DNA of 64,000 nt from Ceratothoa steindachneri (GCA_963969495.1 OZ018323.1:84384832-84448831); one strand, 5' to 3'; shown: positions 12,166-24,742, counted from the stretch's first letter. Made by a program: numbers and translations. Notes: a model not told the origin generated them from the letters alone.

Positions 12166-13640
12166 TTAATTCTTTGATTTGGAATTTTTCCATTTGCCGT
12201 TTGATATTTTCTCGAAGGTATCCTTCTTGATAATTAGGACGACGTTGGGGTAGATCCTTATTTTGTTTTCTTCTAGTAGTTTTTGGATAGTCCTTTTATC
12301 ATGGTCTCTCATGTAGTTCCATTTACAGGCACCTTTTATGATACCTTTATTTATATCCTTCAATTTAATACCTTTGCGGAGGGGATAGGCCTCGTTTACG
12401 GAGATCTTAAGTTTAAAGTCTCTTGCTTCGTAACGAAAGCCTTCATCTCTTCCCGTGTCAGTTTGTGTGTCCCATTCGGTTTGGTTCTTTTTAATTGGGT
12501 GCTTTTTTGTTTTCTTTTGGCTCTTCTTTTCCTCTTTTTGTTAATTCTCTGAAGTTTCTGTTTCTTTTTCCTCTTCATTGGGTTCGTCAGTTTCGATTGT
12601 TTCTTCATTTTCTTCCATCTTTCTCCTATGTCCCGCATATCTTTTATTTGAAGAGTATTTCCCGCTGTTACCTCGTATACGAGAGCCGAGGGAGGTTTTG
12701 GGGTGAACTACATCTTCCTTACTCCGTTCTTCTCTAAGAGAAGATTGAGCATGTCTGAGAAGCTCCCTGGTTGAGTAATGTTTTGTACGTTCGCGTAAAT
12801 AATACATGCTAGAATTTCCGGCCCTGTTCCTTCATTAACATTGATAATGATTTTGGGCTCTTGTGTTTCCTTAATTTCTTTTACCGTAGCTTTTGCTACG
12901 CTAGCGTATGTCTAATTATTCTTTAATTATTTTTCTTTCTTCTGGTCTTGTTCTCTCTTGTTTATTATTTCTCTTTGGACAGTTCATTGCCATTGTCCTA
13001 TGTGGACCCTGGCAGTGCTCTCAATGTGTGATCGTTACCTCCGCATTCTGAGCATACTTTTTTTGCCCTTATTTGGGCAGTTCTTTGTCACCTGCTCCTC
13101 AATGGCATAGCATTGGAAGAAGGTTTGTAGGTTTACAAATTTCTCATTTTCCATATTTTCATGGGGTATCCTCATTCCCAAGGCTAGGATCCCGTTGTTG
13201 GTTGCCTTATTTGCCATCTCCGCCGAGGCGCAAATGACTTTGAACACGTGCGTGTGGTGTCCAAATTTGATGATTTCTCCTTTCGATCCTTTCTTTCAGT
13301 TCCTCTTTTGCGTGGGATCCCACATAGAGGTCTACCTTTCGACAGACGAAGGAGCGGTTTGCCAGGAGTTGTGGTGGCAGTTTTGGAGCAAGTCCGATCT
13401 TCCTTAGAGCCATTAGTCCTTCGAGCGCCACCAGGCGTTCTATGTCATTCTTTTTATGACATAAGGCAACGTAGCCGTTAGGACCTCTATTAATTTAGTA
13501 AGGGCAGTCTTCACTTCCGTGTAAAGAGTCCTAATTAGAACTCCTCTTTCGGGTTTTTGTGCTCCGGGTTTGGTTCTCAGTGAGAGTCTTCTAAACTATA
13601 TATTGTTATCCATGTTGGTGTGGTGTTTTGGACCCTCCTG
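12166..13640 (-). pseudogene. LINE ORF1 (zinc-knuckle nucleic-acid-binding protein), copy A
   Basis: The reading frame must be shifted several times. Pieces in order are GYVALCHKKNDIERL, a block KIGLAPKLPPQLLANRSFVC (near 13,400), and HTHVFKVICASAEMANKATN (near 13,240). The knuckle region reads FFQCYAIEEQVTKNCPNKGK then CSECGGNDHT (about 13,120-13,030). The first knuckle Cys is Phe. A long Lys/Glu-rich linker follows (12,800-12,400). The C-terminal block contains GIIKGACKWNY and VVLIIKKDTFEKI (12,340-12,190). Order and motifs match copy B, so the two are one family. The protein would bind element RNA and act as its chaperone. It is clearly inactive here. Confidence 0.7.
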
Positions 13641-14449
13641 CTTCTTTTTGGCCCCACCTCCACTAGTTTGGCTGTTAAGAAGACTTTTTGTTGGTTAGCG
13701 TGGAATCAACCAGCGCTAACCGGGGGTGCCGCCTCCTCAATAGAGTTAAAAACCGCGGTTGCATCCGACATACGCTGAGACGGTTATATGTCCCTCAGCA
13801 ATTCTGGTGGCCCCTCACAGGGGAAGTGATTAAGCTCCCCTGCGAAGGTTGCAACCCAGCCCATTATGCGGGGGATCCTATGATACGGGTATCTGGCAAC
13901 AGGCTATTCCTCAGACCTTCCTCCTCCCATACCCACAATTATATAATTGCAAGTGCAAGTGCACTGCATAGTTGAGACGAGGTTGAAATGACAGCGTTCA
14001 CTAGTCAAGGCATAGCGCCCACGCTGGGAGTGGGGGTGAGGGTGGGGAATTAGGCAATCATGATGAGTATGATGCGCCTAATGAAAATTACTAATTCTCT
14101 CTTTTTTAGTACCTCCCAAATGGGAGGATTTTGGGTGTGGTGGAGAAAAAGGTGTAGGATACAATATATGAAATTAAAATGAAAAATGAGAATGAGGATG
14201 GGGGTGAGGTTGAGATGTTCTTCTATCTTGAAATCTTCTTTTAACGAGTGTGAATTTTCTTCCAGATTTACAGATGTAGTTCTTTTTAACTTCCTCCGTA
14301 TTTCAACTTCCAGCCTCGGCGGCGAAAATTATCCTCGAAGGAAAGGGAGGAGATGCTTTCGGTGATTGCTTTACCAAGCATGAGTGATTCAGCGAAAGGT
14401 GATCCAAGCGGTGAATTCGAACTTTGCATTCATTGGACATTGGACATAA
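13641..14449. other. Probable 5' part of LINE A or spacer
   Basis: The stretch is richer in GC than its flanks, with no intact frame. A 95-codon plus-strand frame (13,688-13,975) has no recognisable domain. Its position upstream of ORF1 of copy A suggests a damaged N-terminus or 5' leader, which is an inference. Confidence 0.4.
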
Positions 14450-14660
14450 CAAGTTAGGTAGTATAGATTAGTAGAGAAAAGTAAGAGAATATAGTGGTGA
14501 AAGGGTTTTGACAAGGATAGTAAAGGTAAGTTTAGTATAAGTTTGAAGTGGGTATATTTCCCTGGTGGAAGGGTATCTCCAGCAAAAGTAGGTAGTATAG
14601 TAAAAATAAAGTACGCAAGAGCAGGGATGTAAAGATCCCTGGTCAAAGGGTAGCTCATGC
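14450..14660. repeat. Two imperfect tandem units upstream of LINE A ORF1
   Basis: Two units about 135 bp apart share 'aggtagtatag...' (near 14,455 and 14,590) and 'ccctggt.aaagggta.ctc.agca' (near 14,560 and 14,640). Part of a unit (TATAGTAAAAATAAAGTA) is also found at 27,680-27,705, upstream of LINE C. This suggests 5'-leader monomers. Confidence 0.5.
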
Positions 14661-14915
14661 AATGTTAGTCTCGTGTTGTGTTGTTTTGGGTGTCGAAATT
14701 GGTTGGCATTCAAGCCTTTGTAGTAACTAGTAAAACTCGCTACTACGGTAAGTCAAATTTCGGTTAAAAGTTGTCGTAAATTGGGTTGTCATAATCGGTA
14801 AGAGTGTTACATGTTTGGGTTGGTGTTACCGTTCACGTAAGGTCTTCTTCAATTTTTCGACAGGATTTTGTTACTACGCTCGCAATGTAGCGTAGATGTT
14901 ATGGCGAGGAGTGTT

Positions 14916-16447
14916 CTATTCTCGGTCGACTTTTGCTCCTTGGGGGAAGAACGGAGGAGTCTTCTCCTTGCCGGATCTCTTCTTACGGAACTCTGCGTCC
15001 GTGAGAACAACGTAGGCGTCGGTTGAGAATTGGACAAGGTCACGGAAGAGAGCCTGCTTTACCAGGTCTTCAGGTATGTCACTCTCGTAGTCCCATTTGT
15101 ATTGCCCGGCCTTAAAGCCATCGACAATATCTTCTGGGCCTGCGTCGTCAAGAAACTGGTTCCCTTCGGCAGCATATACTCTGAGGTTTATCATGATGGG
15201 AGCCCGATTCTTTGAAGACGAGGACCTACTCGGTCGACATGACTGCGAGGCCTTTTGGGGGTGGGGGGAATGCTCCACCTTTTTAGCCCTCACAGCAGCA
15301 GCTTCCTTCCGCTCGAGTTGTGCATTTGTTAGGGGTAATTGGGTGTGTATGTGAGTTCGTTTGTGCCTTCTGCCAGGCAGCCATAGCTTGCACTCGAGGA
15401 TCTCGCGAAAGGGCATTGAAAGGGCATTACTCGTGTCCGGAGCTTTTTGGCCGCTCTTCTCGGTTTGCGGTTGGAGGTTCATTCGAAGAACCTCGTTTGA
15501 CGGAGGGTTTTCCGGGAACTACATTATTTCCATGCCGTTATTCACAAGCATGGTTTTCAGTTCCTTCGCAAAGGTGCCAGGATTGGTGAGGTTAGCAATG
15601 TGTGAATAATATATGTAACGCAATATGTTTGTCGATTTCTCGTTTTCGATTTGCAAGTACGTAGGTGCGATGGCAATACTACTCTCTGCGACCGTTGCCT
15701 TGACAACCTTTGCGTAGATGGCGTTTGCCTTTCTTTCCTCCTCTTTTCTGCCTTTGTCCTTTTTTATTTGTTCTTCCTTCATTGGACAGGTAGGTCATTG
15801 CCATGGTTCTGTGTGGGCCACCACAATTGAGGCATTTCTGGAATGAACTTTTACATTCGCGCCAAGAATGGTCTTGGCCGGCGCACACAGAACAAACTGT
15901 GAGTGTAGCGTTGGAGCAAGTAGCGGTGGTGTGTTCGTTGTACCTGTAGCACCTGAAGCACATTTGCAGGTGAACGAACTCCTCACGCTCAATCTGATTG
16001 GGGCAGATTCGGACGTTAAAGAGGAGAAGGCCGTTTTCTTTTGCCTTAATCGCCGTTGTGGTTTCCGTGAAGACAACGTGGGTGTAGTCTTTAAATTTGA
16101 TTATTTTCGCTACTTTTGCCCACTGATGATTCCCAAGAATCTCGTCCTAATTTGCTCGGTCGAGTGGCCTTCAACCCAGGGGTCACACTTCTATGTGTAT
16201 GTGTGCGTATTTGTTTTGGTGTCTGAGGTGCGAGATTAATTTTCCGAAGGGTGTCTGAGGCACGCGAGGAGGTGAGGGCTTCGATGTCAGCCTCCCTCGA
16301 ACTGATAGCCGCGTAGCCATTTGGTAAATCAATTAGCCGCACTAGGGAAATATTGAGCTCGCCGTAAATTCTCTCGAAGACCTTGCTCCTGTTCGGTTTT
16401 CGCAGCCCTGGCAAGGTCTTCAGGGCAATACGCAGCGTCTCCCTCAT
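14916..16447 (-). pseudogene. LINE ORF1 (zinc-knuckle nucleic-acid-binding protein), copy B
   Basis: Minus-strand reading starts at 16,447 (MRETLRIALKTLPGL). It passes through an RRM-like stretch, then after a frameshift near 16,090 gives DYTHVVFTETTTAIKAKENG. Zinc knuckles follow at 15,963-15,800: CFRCYRYNEHTTATC, CSVCAGQDHSWREC and CLNCGGPHRT. A Lys/Arg-rich linker follows. After further frameshifts comes NLTNPGTFAKELKTML (about 15,580). The last 188-codon open stretch (15,482-14,916) ends with GFKAGQYKWDYESDIPEDL and AYVVLTDAEFRKK. Such knuckled ORF1 proteins belong to Jockey/I-like LINEs and coat element RNA. At least three frameshifts make it a pseudogene. The C-terminal block aligns with that of copy A. 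Confidence 0.8.
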
Positions 16448-17483
16448 ATCTCCGCCATTACACCTAAGGGCGTAATATATCAGGGAATCTGGGGAGACCC
16501 GAGTCTGTAGGTGTGTGTAACTGGGTGTGTATGTAGTTTTATGGATCCGTTATGAAAATAAGGAAGAGTGGTATGTAGAAGGTGGAAAAATGTCCAATGA
16601 ACAAAAGGCTCCCTAACCTCCAGGCAGCGCAGAGGAGTCCTTCTTCCTTTCCCTCAACTAGCCTCCATCAAGGCAAGTCAAGGAGAAAATAGCCACTTCC
16701 GAACGTATCACTGCTGGTGGAATATCCGGTCACGCACAACAAAACGGTATTCAATCAACCTCATTCGAATGAAATCCAGTCAAAATTTCAATCAATTTGA
16801 CTTTACCGTACAACGAGTATGTAAGAGAGCAATCCAAGCGACAAGCGCTGTCAGTTTGCATTCTCCGTCCAGACTTGCTTTGTGAAGCTTCCGCTTAACC
16901 ATTGGCTCCATCCTTCTTCTGAGTAGTGCGAACTCTAGGCGAATGCTTATTTTTACAAGGTGTGAAATGCAAAGGTTTGTTTTTAAAAGGTGTGAGATAC
17001 AAAACATTGTTTTACAAGGTGTAAGGGCATGTCAGGTGTAGTATGGGAGAACATGTTACAGCTGACCTCCGTAATATCGCTTACTCTCTCGACCTCAACG
17101 CCTGGAGTAGAGTCTGCGGCTCCTTATCTTTTACACTTTTTCACTTCCTTCATCGTCTCCACTTTCTTCTTAAAATCACTTCAGCAAAAATCCCTCCTTA
17201 GTTGTCACTTCCTACTTTTAAATAAGTAACAGCAACAAAACTCTCCCGCCGTCTAAATGTGTCTAAACACTCTTCCTTCCATGCGCGCCAATTAGTTTCT
17301 AATTAGATTCCTCGGACCATGTAACTCCTAGACAATTTTTCGTACACAACGTCATTACTTTATTTACGATCTTCTTCCTAAAAATGGAGATGACCTCATT
17401 TATTAATTGCGAAATGTGAAACGATACCACCTCCTTTTCAACTCAGTCAATAGACATACACACACAACCTCCGGCCACCACCA

Positions 17484-17485
<2 letters not shown>
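16448..17485. other. Intergenic DNA, no supported gene
   Basis: The part adjoining copy B may be its 5' leader. No domain was recognised in the short frames, and T-rich sequence follows. Confidence 0.45.

Positions 17486-17578
<93 letters not shown>
17486..17578. repeat. (TA)n microsatellite
   Basis: An array of about 93 bp with one TACATA interruption, flanked on the left by a CCACCACCACC run. Confidence 0.95.
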
Positions 17579-18249
17579 AGCGCGTGGGCTAATTAGATGA
17601 TTGAATGTGGCAATACGGCCTGCAGCCCTTCCTTGCCACGTCATGGCCCCATTTCCACTCGATATGTAAATTAGTTCCTCACATATAAATCCATATCCTT
17701 GGGGCACGAACTTGTTCCTTGTACCCACTCCTCCTGCCAAAAGCTATCATATCCCCATTTTTCTTGATTTTCATATATTCTTGCCCTTTCTTTGATTTAT
17801 TTCTTCACCTGCCTGTGTTCTCAGTCTTCGTTGCATTAGGCGACTATTAGTTCTTAATAACAACACGAATAACGCCAGTTACCTTAATTGTTTTTTGACC
17901 ACGTCTTTTATTTTGAAAAAAAAAAACAACCAAGAAATATAAATAATTTAGTGGATGAATGAGTGGAGAATCGGTCTCGCGGCCAGGAGGGAATGCAACA
18001 GCGCCCCGCCTGGGGCTCTTTACGTTAAAGCTGCCTTCGTGTGACAGAGTGACGTTAAAGAAGGTCAGAGAGATCTGAACCAGCAAGTAGTGCCCACGTA
18101 TTCATTACTTTCACACTCTGGAGGTTTCCTGGGCCAGACTTAGCCCTTTCTTGGCACCGGGTCCTTGCGATTGACCCCAACGAGTATGACTGCATGTGTT
18201 CTTCGCCAAAATGGCACCATACGATATAACCAGTACACATGAAAATATA

Positions 18250-18760
18250 ACCAGAAGAAAAGTAAGGTTCTATGACACCAGAAAGACACCGGGAGACAAA
18301 AAGGGCACAAGAACACCAGAAGGGTAATATGAGCTCAGAAATTTACTAGAGCACTAGAAAGACACCAGGATAGCAGAAGGACACGATGATAGCAGAAGGG
18401 CGCCAGGATACTCGAAGAGCATGATAACACCAAAAGGGCACCAGAAAATCAAAACAAAACCAAGACACCAGAGGAGCATCATTGCACCACATGAGCACTA
18501 GAACATCGGAATATCATCAGTACATAACAAGGTTAGTATGACAAAAGAAGGTACCAGGAAACTAGAAGGGTGCTATGCCACCAGAAATTCATTAGAACAC
18601 TAAATGACACCAGGTTAAAATATCATCAGGAAACTACAAGAAAACTAAGTCACCGATATGGCAGCAGGACACTAGAAGGGCATAAGGACACAGGGGCACA
18701 AGGGGGGCAAAAGGCACGAGGACACAAAAGGTGTACAAGGAAATCAGAAGTGCAAATGCC
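18250..18760. repeat. Degenerate 'accagaagggc' minisatellite
   Basis: About 500 bp consists of imperfect units such as ACACCAGAAGGGCACCAG and GACACCAGGATAGCAGAAGG. The period is about 9-10 bp or its multiples. The repeat is purine-rich on the plus strand. No coding role is seen. Confidence 0.75.
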
Positions 18761-19411
18761 TAATCCAACCTTTTTTCCCACCCACCTCAAACATAAATTC
18801 CACGCAATTACTATGTTCGTTTTCTTGGACGCAATGAACCTATTTTGGCATACATTAGCAGCCATAATATAAGGGTCAGTAAGAACAAGTGTATTTAAAT
18901 ATTTATTATAGAAGTTTAACAAAACATTTAGACTATATATTATACATATATTTAGATATACCAAATATCTATCTTTCGTGAAAATTTCAAGTGAATAGAT
19001 TAAATATTTCGTAGGTTATGAGGAAATAAACAAACTATCTTTCAAATTGCAGTGGCCAAAAGTTAAGGGTCACTTAGAAAAACAATGTAAAATGGAACAA
19101 TAACAAAAAAGAAACCATTACTATTAATATTTTGTGAACATGTCTTTACTAGCAATGACCTCTCAGCATCTGTTACCACAGGACTGAATTAATTTCTTGC
19201 AAAATTATGAGGTAATATTAGAGGTCGAAGGACGGCACAATTAAAGCAATCCATACTGAGAAGACAGAAATAACCCCATGGGAAAAAGTTTGAATAATCA
19301 AAATGTCCCTTTCTTTTTCTCTTATAAAGGGTGTTCCATTAAGACGGATCGAAGTTAGCAGTAAATAAAACAGCGTTATTGGTGAAAATTTATTGATTTG
19401 AGTCATGGCAA
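18761..19411. other. Intergenic DNA
   Basis: AT-rich sequence. 'gggtgttccattaagacgg' near 19,330 could be the 3' terminus of the neighbouring transposon. The matching inverted end was not found, and a TA array sits where it should be. Confidence 0.4.
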
Positions 19412-20483
19412 TTATGTGTGAAAAATAATATCGCCTAAATGTCCGCCAAGGCTTCGGTGGCACACCTTCACTCGATGGTCAAAATTTTGATGACCTCTCT
19501 GCATAGTTGCTCCTCGATCTCACCAATATGCCTTATTATCTCATCCTTCAGCTGTTAAATTGTTGTTGGCTTGTTGGTATAGACCTTACTTTTGAGAAAA
19601 ATCTAAAGGCGACAAGTCACACGATCGTGGTGGCCAAGTGACTTCGCTGTTTCGAGAGACGATGCGACCTGGGAACTTCTCATTCAATAAAGCCATTGTT
19701 GCATCGGTTGTGTGGCATGTGGTGCCGTCCTGTTGAAACCACAAATCTTCGACATCCATAGAATTTAATTCAGGCCATAAAAAGTTGGTTATCCTGGCAC
19801 GCTATCAATCCCCTGTCACCGTAAGAGAATTCCCGGCATCATTTTCGAAGAAATACGGCCCAATGATTCCGCTAGCAAAAAATGCACACCAAACAGTGAC
19901 CTTTTGTGGATGCAGTGACTTTTCAACAATCTTCCTGGGATTTTCATCAGCCCAAATGCGACAATTCTTCTTATTAACGAATCGACCAAAAAGGAAAATG
20001 GGCTTCATCACTAAAGATGATTTTTTGCGAAAAATTATCATCGGTTTGTCTTTGCTCGTGCACCCAATTGGCGAATGTACGGCGCTCCAAATGGTCAGCA
20101 GTCTTCAGTTCTTGTGTCAATTGAATTTTTTAAGCGTGTAGAGACAAATCTTTTGTCAAAATTCAATGTAACGTTGTTGTGGAGAGGTTCAATTCCTGTG
20201 CGCGATGACGAATAGAGGTGTCTGAATCTTCGGCCACATTCTCGCGCACTGCAGCAATGTTTTCAGCTGAACGGCGTAATCGAGCACGCAATGGCGTTTT
20301 CATATCTGCCACCAACCCCGTTTGTTTGAATTTACGAACAATTTTTTGAAGTGCAGTCTCGGTTGGTCAATTATGTTGACCAAAAAAATCGCGAAGTGCC
20401 CGAAATGCGTTTCTGTTTGAACGTCCATTTTCGTAATAGGCTTCGATAACTTTAACACGTTGTTCGATTGTTAATCTTTCCAT
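19412..20483 (-). pseudogene. IS630/Tc1/mariner-superfamily transposase pseudogene
   Basis: The ATG at 20,481-20,483 starts MERLTIEQRVKVIEAYYENG, an N-terminal helix-turn-helix. The second half contains FSDEAHFHFGRFVNKKNCRI, which carries the first catalytic Asp. It then has NPRKIVEKSLHPQKVTVWCA, GPYFFENDAGNSLTVTGDRY and WFQQDGTTCHT with the second Asp. Next is WPPRSCDLSPLDFF, where the third acidic residue is the Asp of SPLDFF. The C-terminus is GGHLGDIIFHT and a stop at 19,412-19,414. The family is widespread in arthropods. It would cut and paste the element at TA. Stops occur after FFGQHN and in 'HA*KIQLTQELK', and a frameshift follows SPLDFF, so it is dead although the acidic residues remain. 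Terminal repeats were not established. Confidence 0.85.
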
Positions 20484-20576
20484 GGTTGAAATTGCCAAAG
20501 ACTGAAGTTATTAAATCTAAAAAAAAAATCATTAGACGCTTAAACTTGACTCACATTTAAAATCGGTCCAAGTTAT

Positions 20577-20577
<1 letters not shown>

Positions 20578-20640
<63 letters not shown>
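20578..20640. repeat. (TA)n microsatellite
   Basis: A pure TA run of about 60 bp, lying about 95 bp upstream of the transposase start codon on its 5' side. Confidence 0.95.
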
Positions 20641-20643
<3 letters not shown>

Positions 20644-23600
20644 TTCAGTTCTAATTCAAGTAATTAATTAGAATTGCTAAAATATAGGCATTAATTATCA
20701 ATATCTCAAAAACCCTTATTCAAGACAAATTATTGATGAAAATTACCTTGTTTCATTGTTTATTCTCTTTTTTAACTGTACAAAACAAAATAAAGACAAA
20801 ATTATTAATTGTATAAAAAAATTAATCCAACAAAAGAAAATTTTGAGACCCTTAATTTTAATTCTTGAAAACAAGTTGGATTCGTTTACTTTTTCGATGA
20901 ATCCCCCCCCCCCCCGCCTCAATAGCATTTAAAATCTTAGGTCAGGTAATTTGAAGGATTACATCGGTAATTCAGATAGCAAAAAAGGACGGGAAAGAGA
21001 GAACATGCCATCCAAAGGCACCATTTAATGAGGAAGAAGGCAGTCAGAAGAAAAGAGAAATGGGTGGTATAGAGATAAGAGATTGCTTAAGATTGCAGTA
21101 CCAAACCATTACTACCATTAAGGTATAGGGAGGGTTTCATTTAAAAGGTAAAAATTACCAAATATCCCCCCTCCTACTTCTAAATTGAGAGTTTAAGCCA
21201 CATTTCGGGAGTTCTAATTGACCCATCCTGGTACCAGCAATTAAGTTTAAGTTGGTTACCAATACCTATCCTGTCATTTTTTTGTCTTATTCTGTCTGTT
21301 ATTCTGTGTCCTGGATAACCCTCCTATGGGCCAAGATTGGCATTAAATTAATTATAAAAGGCAACAAATGGTAGAGATGAAAAATATAGAAGTTAGAAAA
21401 TTGACATAGACAAGAACAATCTCATTCCCCAAATCCCAAATCGGTGAGGTTATCATGGCTGCTTCAAAGGACGTTTTGTAATAGGAATCTAATATCCCAT
21501 AGCGTGATTACCTCCTCGGATTATTCTCGCATCTTTCCATCCCGTAACGGGAATGATTTTCTTCTCTCCGCAGAACGGCGTGATTATTGTGGCAACGAGT
21601 CATATTTTAAAATTTCCCTTTTTCTAAAATCTGTTGCGTGATTTATTACGAAACATAAACTATCTTCTTCAGCAAAAATTTATCCCGTGGGTTTAGTATC
21701 ACATTAAGATCAGACCCTCAATTTGGGTCCCTTTTCACGTACAAAAACATTTTAGATCTATTTTCATATTCAAAATGTATAAACTCTATTCTGATTTACC
21801 TCAAGCGTTGTCTTCTTTCTCTTATTTGGATATCTTTTGCATACAACTAAACTCTTTGCTAAATCCTTTGCTTCTTAACTACATATTTAAACTACTGTAG
21901 TTCTTTTTCCTTCTACGCTCCTCTTCTTTACAATACAATAGAAAAGAGATATACATTCTGATCGAAGTAGTAAATAGTTGATAAATGTAGAGATCTCCAA
22001 ACCCATGGCCCAGACCGACTCCGCACGCAAGCTCCTGCAAACACTTCACTCTGTATAAGGTGGTGAGATTTTCTGCCCTAAAAAAGTCTTTGGAAGCTTA
22101 TCATGCATTAAACTCAATAAAATTTTGATGCTCTTGTAAAAAGGTTGAACATTATTAAATTATTCCCAATTTGAATCTTAGCATCAAAGGTGGAGGGGGG
22201 GGGGGGAGAGTTAGATCGACTTTTATGTTTACACCGGAGTAGGCGATCCATTAATGGCATCCCTGTTACTTCATCCTTCCATCTTCAGATTATCTTCTCC
22301 CCTTAGGTGCATCATACCCATATTAGTATGAGTATCTCTCATACTGTTAGATAGGATATATAGTCACTTCGGATCACCGTATATTCAAAAATTCTGAAAC
22401 CAAACGTCTCCATCAGTGAATAGAGATAATTCCTACACTCACGACCTTCTCTCAGAATGGGCAAACCTGCAAAAAATATTTTGAATAAAAGCATCGGATC
22501 ACTTTAACTTACTGCTTCCTAGGTGCAGTGGAAGCAAAACGTTAAAGTGCTTTCAGATGGGAAGCAATATTAAATTGTTCGTTTTTGATGCGTCTACTAA
22601 CGAGGAATAATATACGAAGTATCCAAATACTTAGTTTAAGCTAGGTTAAACGCTACAGCTTTTAATGTTACAATAATATTAAATAGGAAGCAATATGTAA
22701 AGAATTTACAATATGTAAAGCAACTGTTTAGTTGTTATTTTTGGAAGCAATAAGTTAAATAGATCGAATATATATAAAAAAATATAATTAACTTGATTAC
22801 CACATTTTTTGGAATGAAGAGCTTTATAGTTGATACACAAGTCCTTAAAATTAGGAATTCTCTTTGACTGCTCATAAGGTTCTGCATTTTTTTTTAAATT
22901 TACATTTTTTACCTGACTAAAACTCAAGTCCTCATAGAGGATACCCTCTAGGCATACAATATGTATTAATTCAGGTAAAGAAGACTTGAATTTAGGTACT
23001 TCAATTAAAACAAAATCGAATTTCGTCTATAACTCGAGAGTTGTCTTCAATTAATGATGTGTCTTGAATTAAAACTACCCTGAAAAAATATCCTGAACTC
23101 AAAACGTTGCTGCCACCCGGGTCTGATAAACTCGTTGCTTTGCCACACGTGGGAGCGAGGCAAGTATTTGTTGCATTCAGCTAAGCTTGTGGCGCCACCA
23201 CTGATTTATATGGAAATTAACGGAGCCCTTCATACAACACATGAGTTTTAGTGCCACTATGATGAGAATGAGCCATTTTGGTTGCGTGACTGTTAACAAG
23301 GAAAAAATGGTCAGGCTAACATGTTGGTGTCGTGCAGCCCGAAGAATTCGTGTACACATGTGTTTGCCTGGGGATCGTCATGGCGTATGTGTTAGAATAA
23401 GCGTATACTCTCGCACACATCCCAGCCTCAAATTATATTTTCGAGGTTCTGACGTGTTCGTGTGTACACGAGTGTCTGCGCTCAAACGAAGTAAAGGGTC
23501 GGAGCGTGAGATGATGGCTGAGTGTCTTCTCCTCGATCGAGGCGATAACTCAGCCTCGAGGTCACGTCCGACGAAGGAATTCAAGCTGATAATTAAGAAC

Positions 23601-23875
23601 GTCGTCTATTTACATTCAAACACTAACCTCACTAAAATAATAATAATTTAATATCGCCATCTCTAATTTATGAAGATGGTAGCATTCTACATCTACCGTC
23701 AATTCTAATCTGATTCATCTCAGCCTAATTATTTTCGGGATTAAGACGCGAAGTTAAAGGTGGTAATTCGCAATATATGCTACTAATAGTCCAGAGAATG
23801 AGACTTGTGTAGTTTATTTAGTTTATAATTATAAGACTATGTTGTACAACCTTGCATCGGTGGAGTGAGAGAAGG
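20641..23875. other. Long AT-rich stretch without supported genes
   Basis: It contains a C-run of 13-14 bases near 20,903 and a G-run near 22,197. A 136-codon plus frame (23,241-23,651) is Arg- and Ser-rich with no domain I recognise. It may be chance. Confidence 0.5.
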
Positions 23876-24070
23876 CGGGAACTGGAGAGAAAAGAGAAGA
23901 GAGAGGGGTTGAGAGAGAGAGAGAGAGAGAGAGATTTCAAAGAGAGTTACTGAATGGGGGTTTGAGAGAGAGGGGTTAAGATAGAAGAGTTCAATGAGAA
24001 GAGTTACGAGAGTGAGAGGTTGGGAGAGAGAGAAAGAGATAACCAGAGAAACGCTCTCACAATGAGATAG
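23876..24070. repeat. GA-rich low-complexity tract
   Basis: Repeated GAGAGAGA and GAGAGGGGTT-like units alternate over about 190 bp. It adjoins the point where LINE C sequence stops being recognisable. Confidence 0.85.
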
Positions 24071-24249
24071 AGAGATGTTTCGTTCAGCGTCAATCTGACG
24101 AGTGTACCCTAGCGTATAACTCGCAGAAATTATTTCATGGCCTAATGCTAGGATATATTAAAAACCAAACGAGCAAAACACATCGTGTAGAAATTTTCCA
24201 TTATATCGTATCACCATACGGTATCATAGGCCTACTCTAGATCGAAAAC

Positions 24250-24742
24250 ACCATGGCGTAGTGCTGTCTAAGAAGAACGATCTGCTTGTCGATCAGATCG
24301 GCAAGGATCTATCCCCTAGGATTGATTGAGGAGTCTCAGTCAATCTTTTAGCAACAGAAAAGGCATAGACAACCGTGGCACGACGCAGCGGAGGCGGCAG
24401 TCCCCCACCTCGAAGATGGCTGACGGTAGAATGTACGCAGAAATAACATTATACCTTCTATCTTGGGGTAGCTGCACTGCTACCGCCTGGAAGAATGAAT
24501 TTATAGAAAATAGAAGAATAGAGACATCATCCCAAGTAAAAAATGCACATTTTCCAGCCCGGTCCCATCCCACCGTGGTGAAGGCGCAAAACCGCTTATA
24601 CCCCTGGAGGGTGGGGAGGTGGCCCGCGCTCACCTTAGTCTCCTGCGAAAAAAAAATAGGTGACAGAGACCGGGAGGAGACGAGCCTTCCCAGCTCTTCT
24701 CAGTTGGCTTGGAGTCCACAGCATTTCCATTAAAGGAATAAG
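24250..24742 (-). pseudogene. LINE ORF2 endonuclease (APE-type), 5' part only, copy C
   Basis: The minus strand reads WKCCGLQAN from 24,742, the usual 'WN..G' start of LINE endonucleases. It then has FFSQETKVSAGHLPTLQGYK with the catalytic Glu in QETK. Next come VAVQLPQDRRYNVISAYILP and FLLLKD, where relatives have GDFN. A damaged tail contains 'GDRSLP' and 'TTPWCF'. The enzyme nicks target DNA to prime reverse transcription. No reverse transcriptase follows, and sequence identity is lost near 24,250 beside a GA-rich tract. Stops and frameshifts are present. It lies downstream of ORF1 of the same element. Confidence 0.75.

Larger units (their letters stand above)
11964..13640 (-). mobile_element. 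LINE copy A: ORF1 plus 3' end, ORF2 missing
   Basis: On the minus strand ORF1 (to about 12,166) is followed by a short segment reading LKILHLNTDGRKSKEE (about 12,120-12,075). This resembles the start of a LINE endonuclease ORF2. Within about 110 bp comes a perfect 9-bp stem-loop and an (AAC)n tail. The catalytic endonuclease and reverse transcriptase are therefore absent. The 5' limit is not certain; repeats at 14,450-14,660 may be its 5' leader. Confidence 0.6.

Noticed and set aside
15868..16239. 123-codon plus-strand frame
   Set aside because: Antisense shadow of the zinc-knuckle region of LINE ORF1 copy B.
23241..23651. 136-codon plus-strand frame
   Set aside because: No domain, unusual Arg/Ser content and no supporting context; likely chance.
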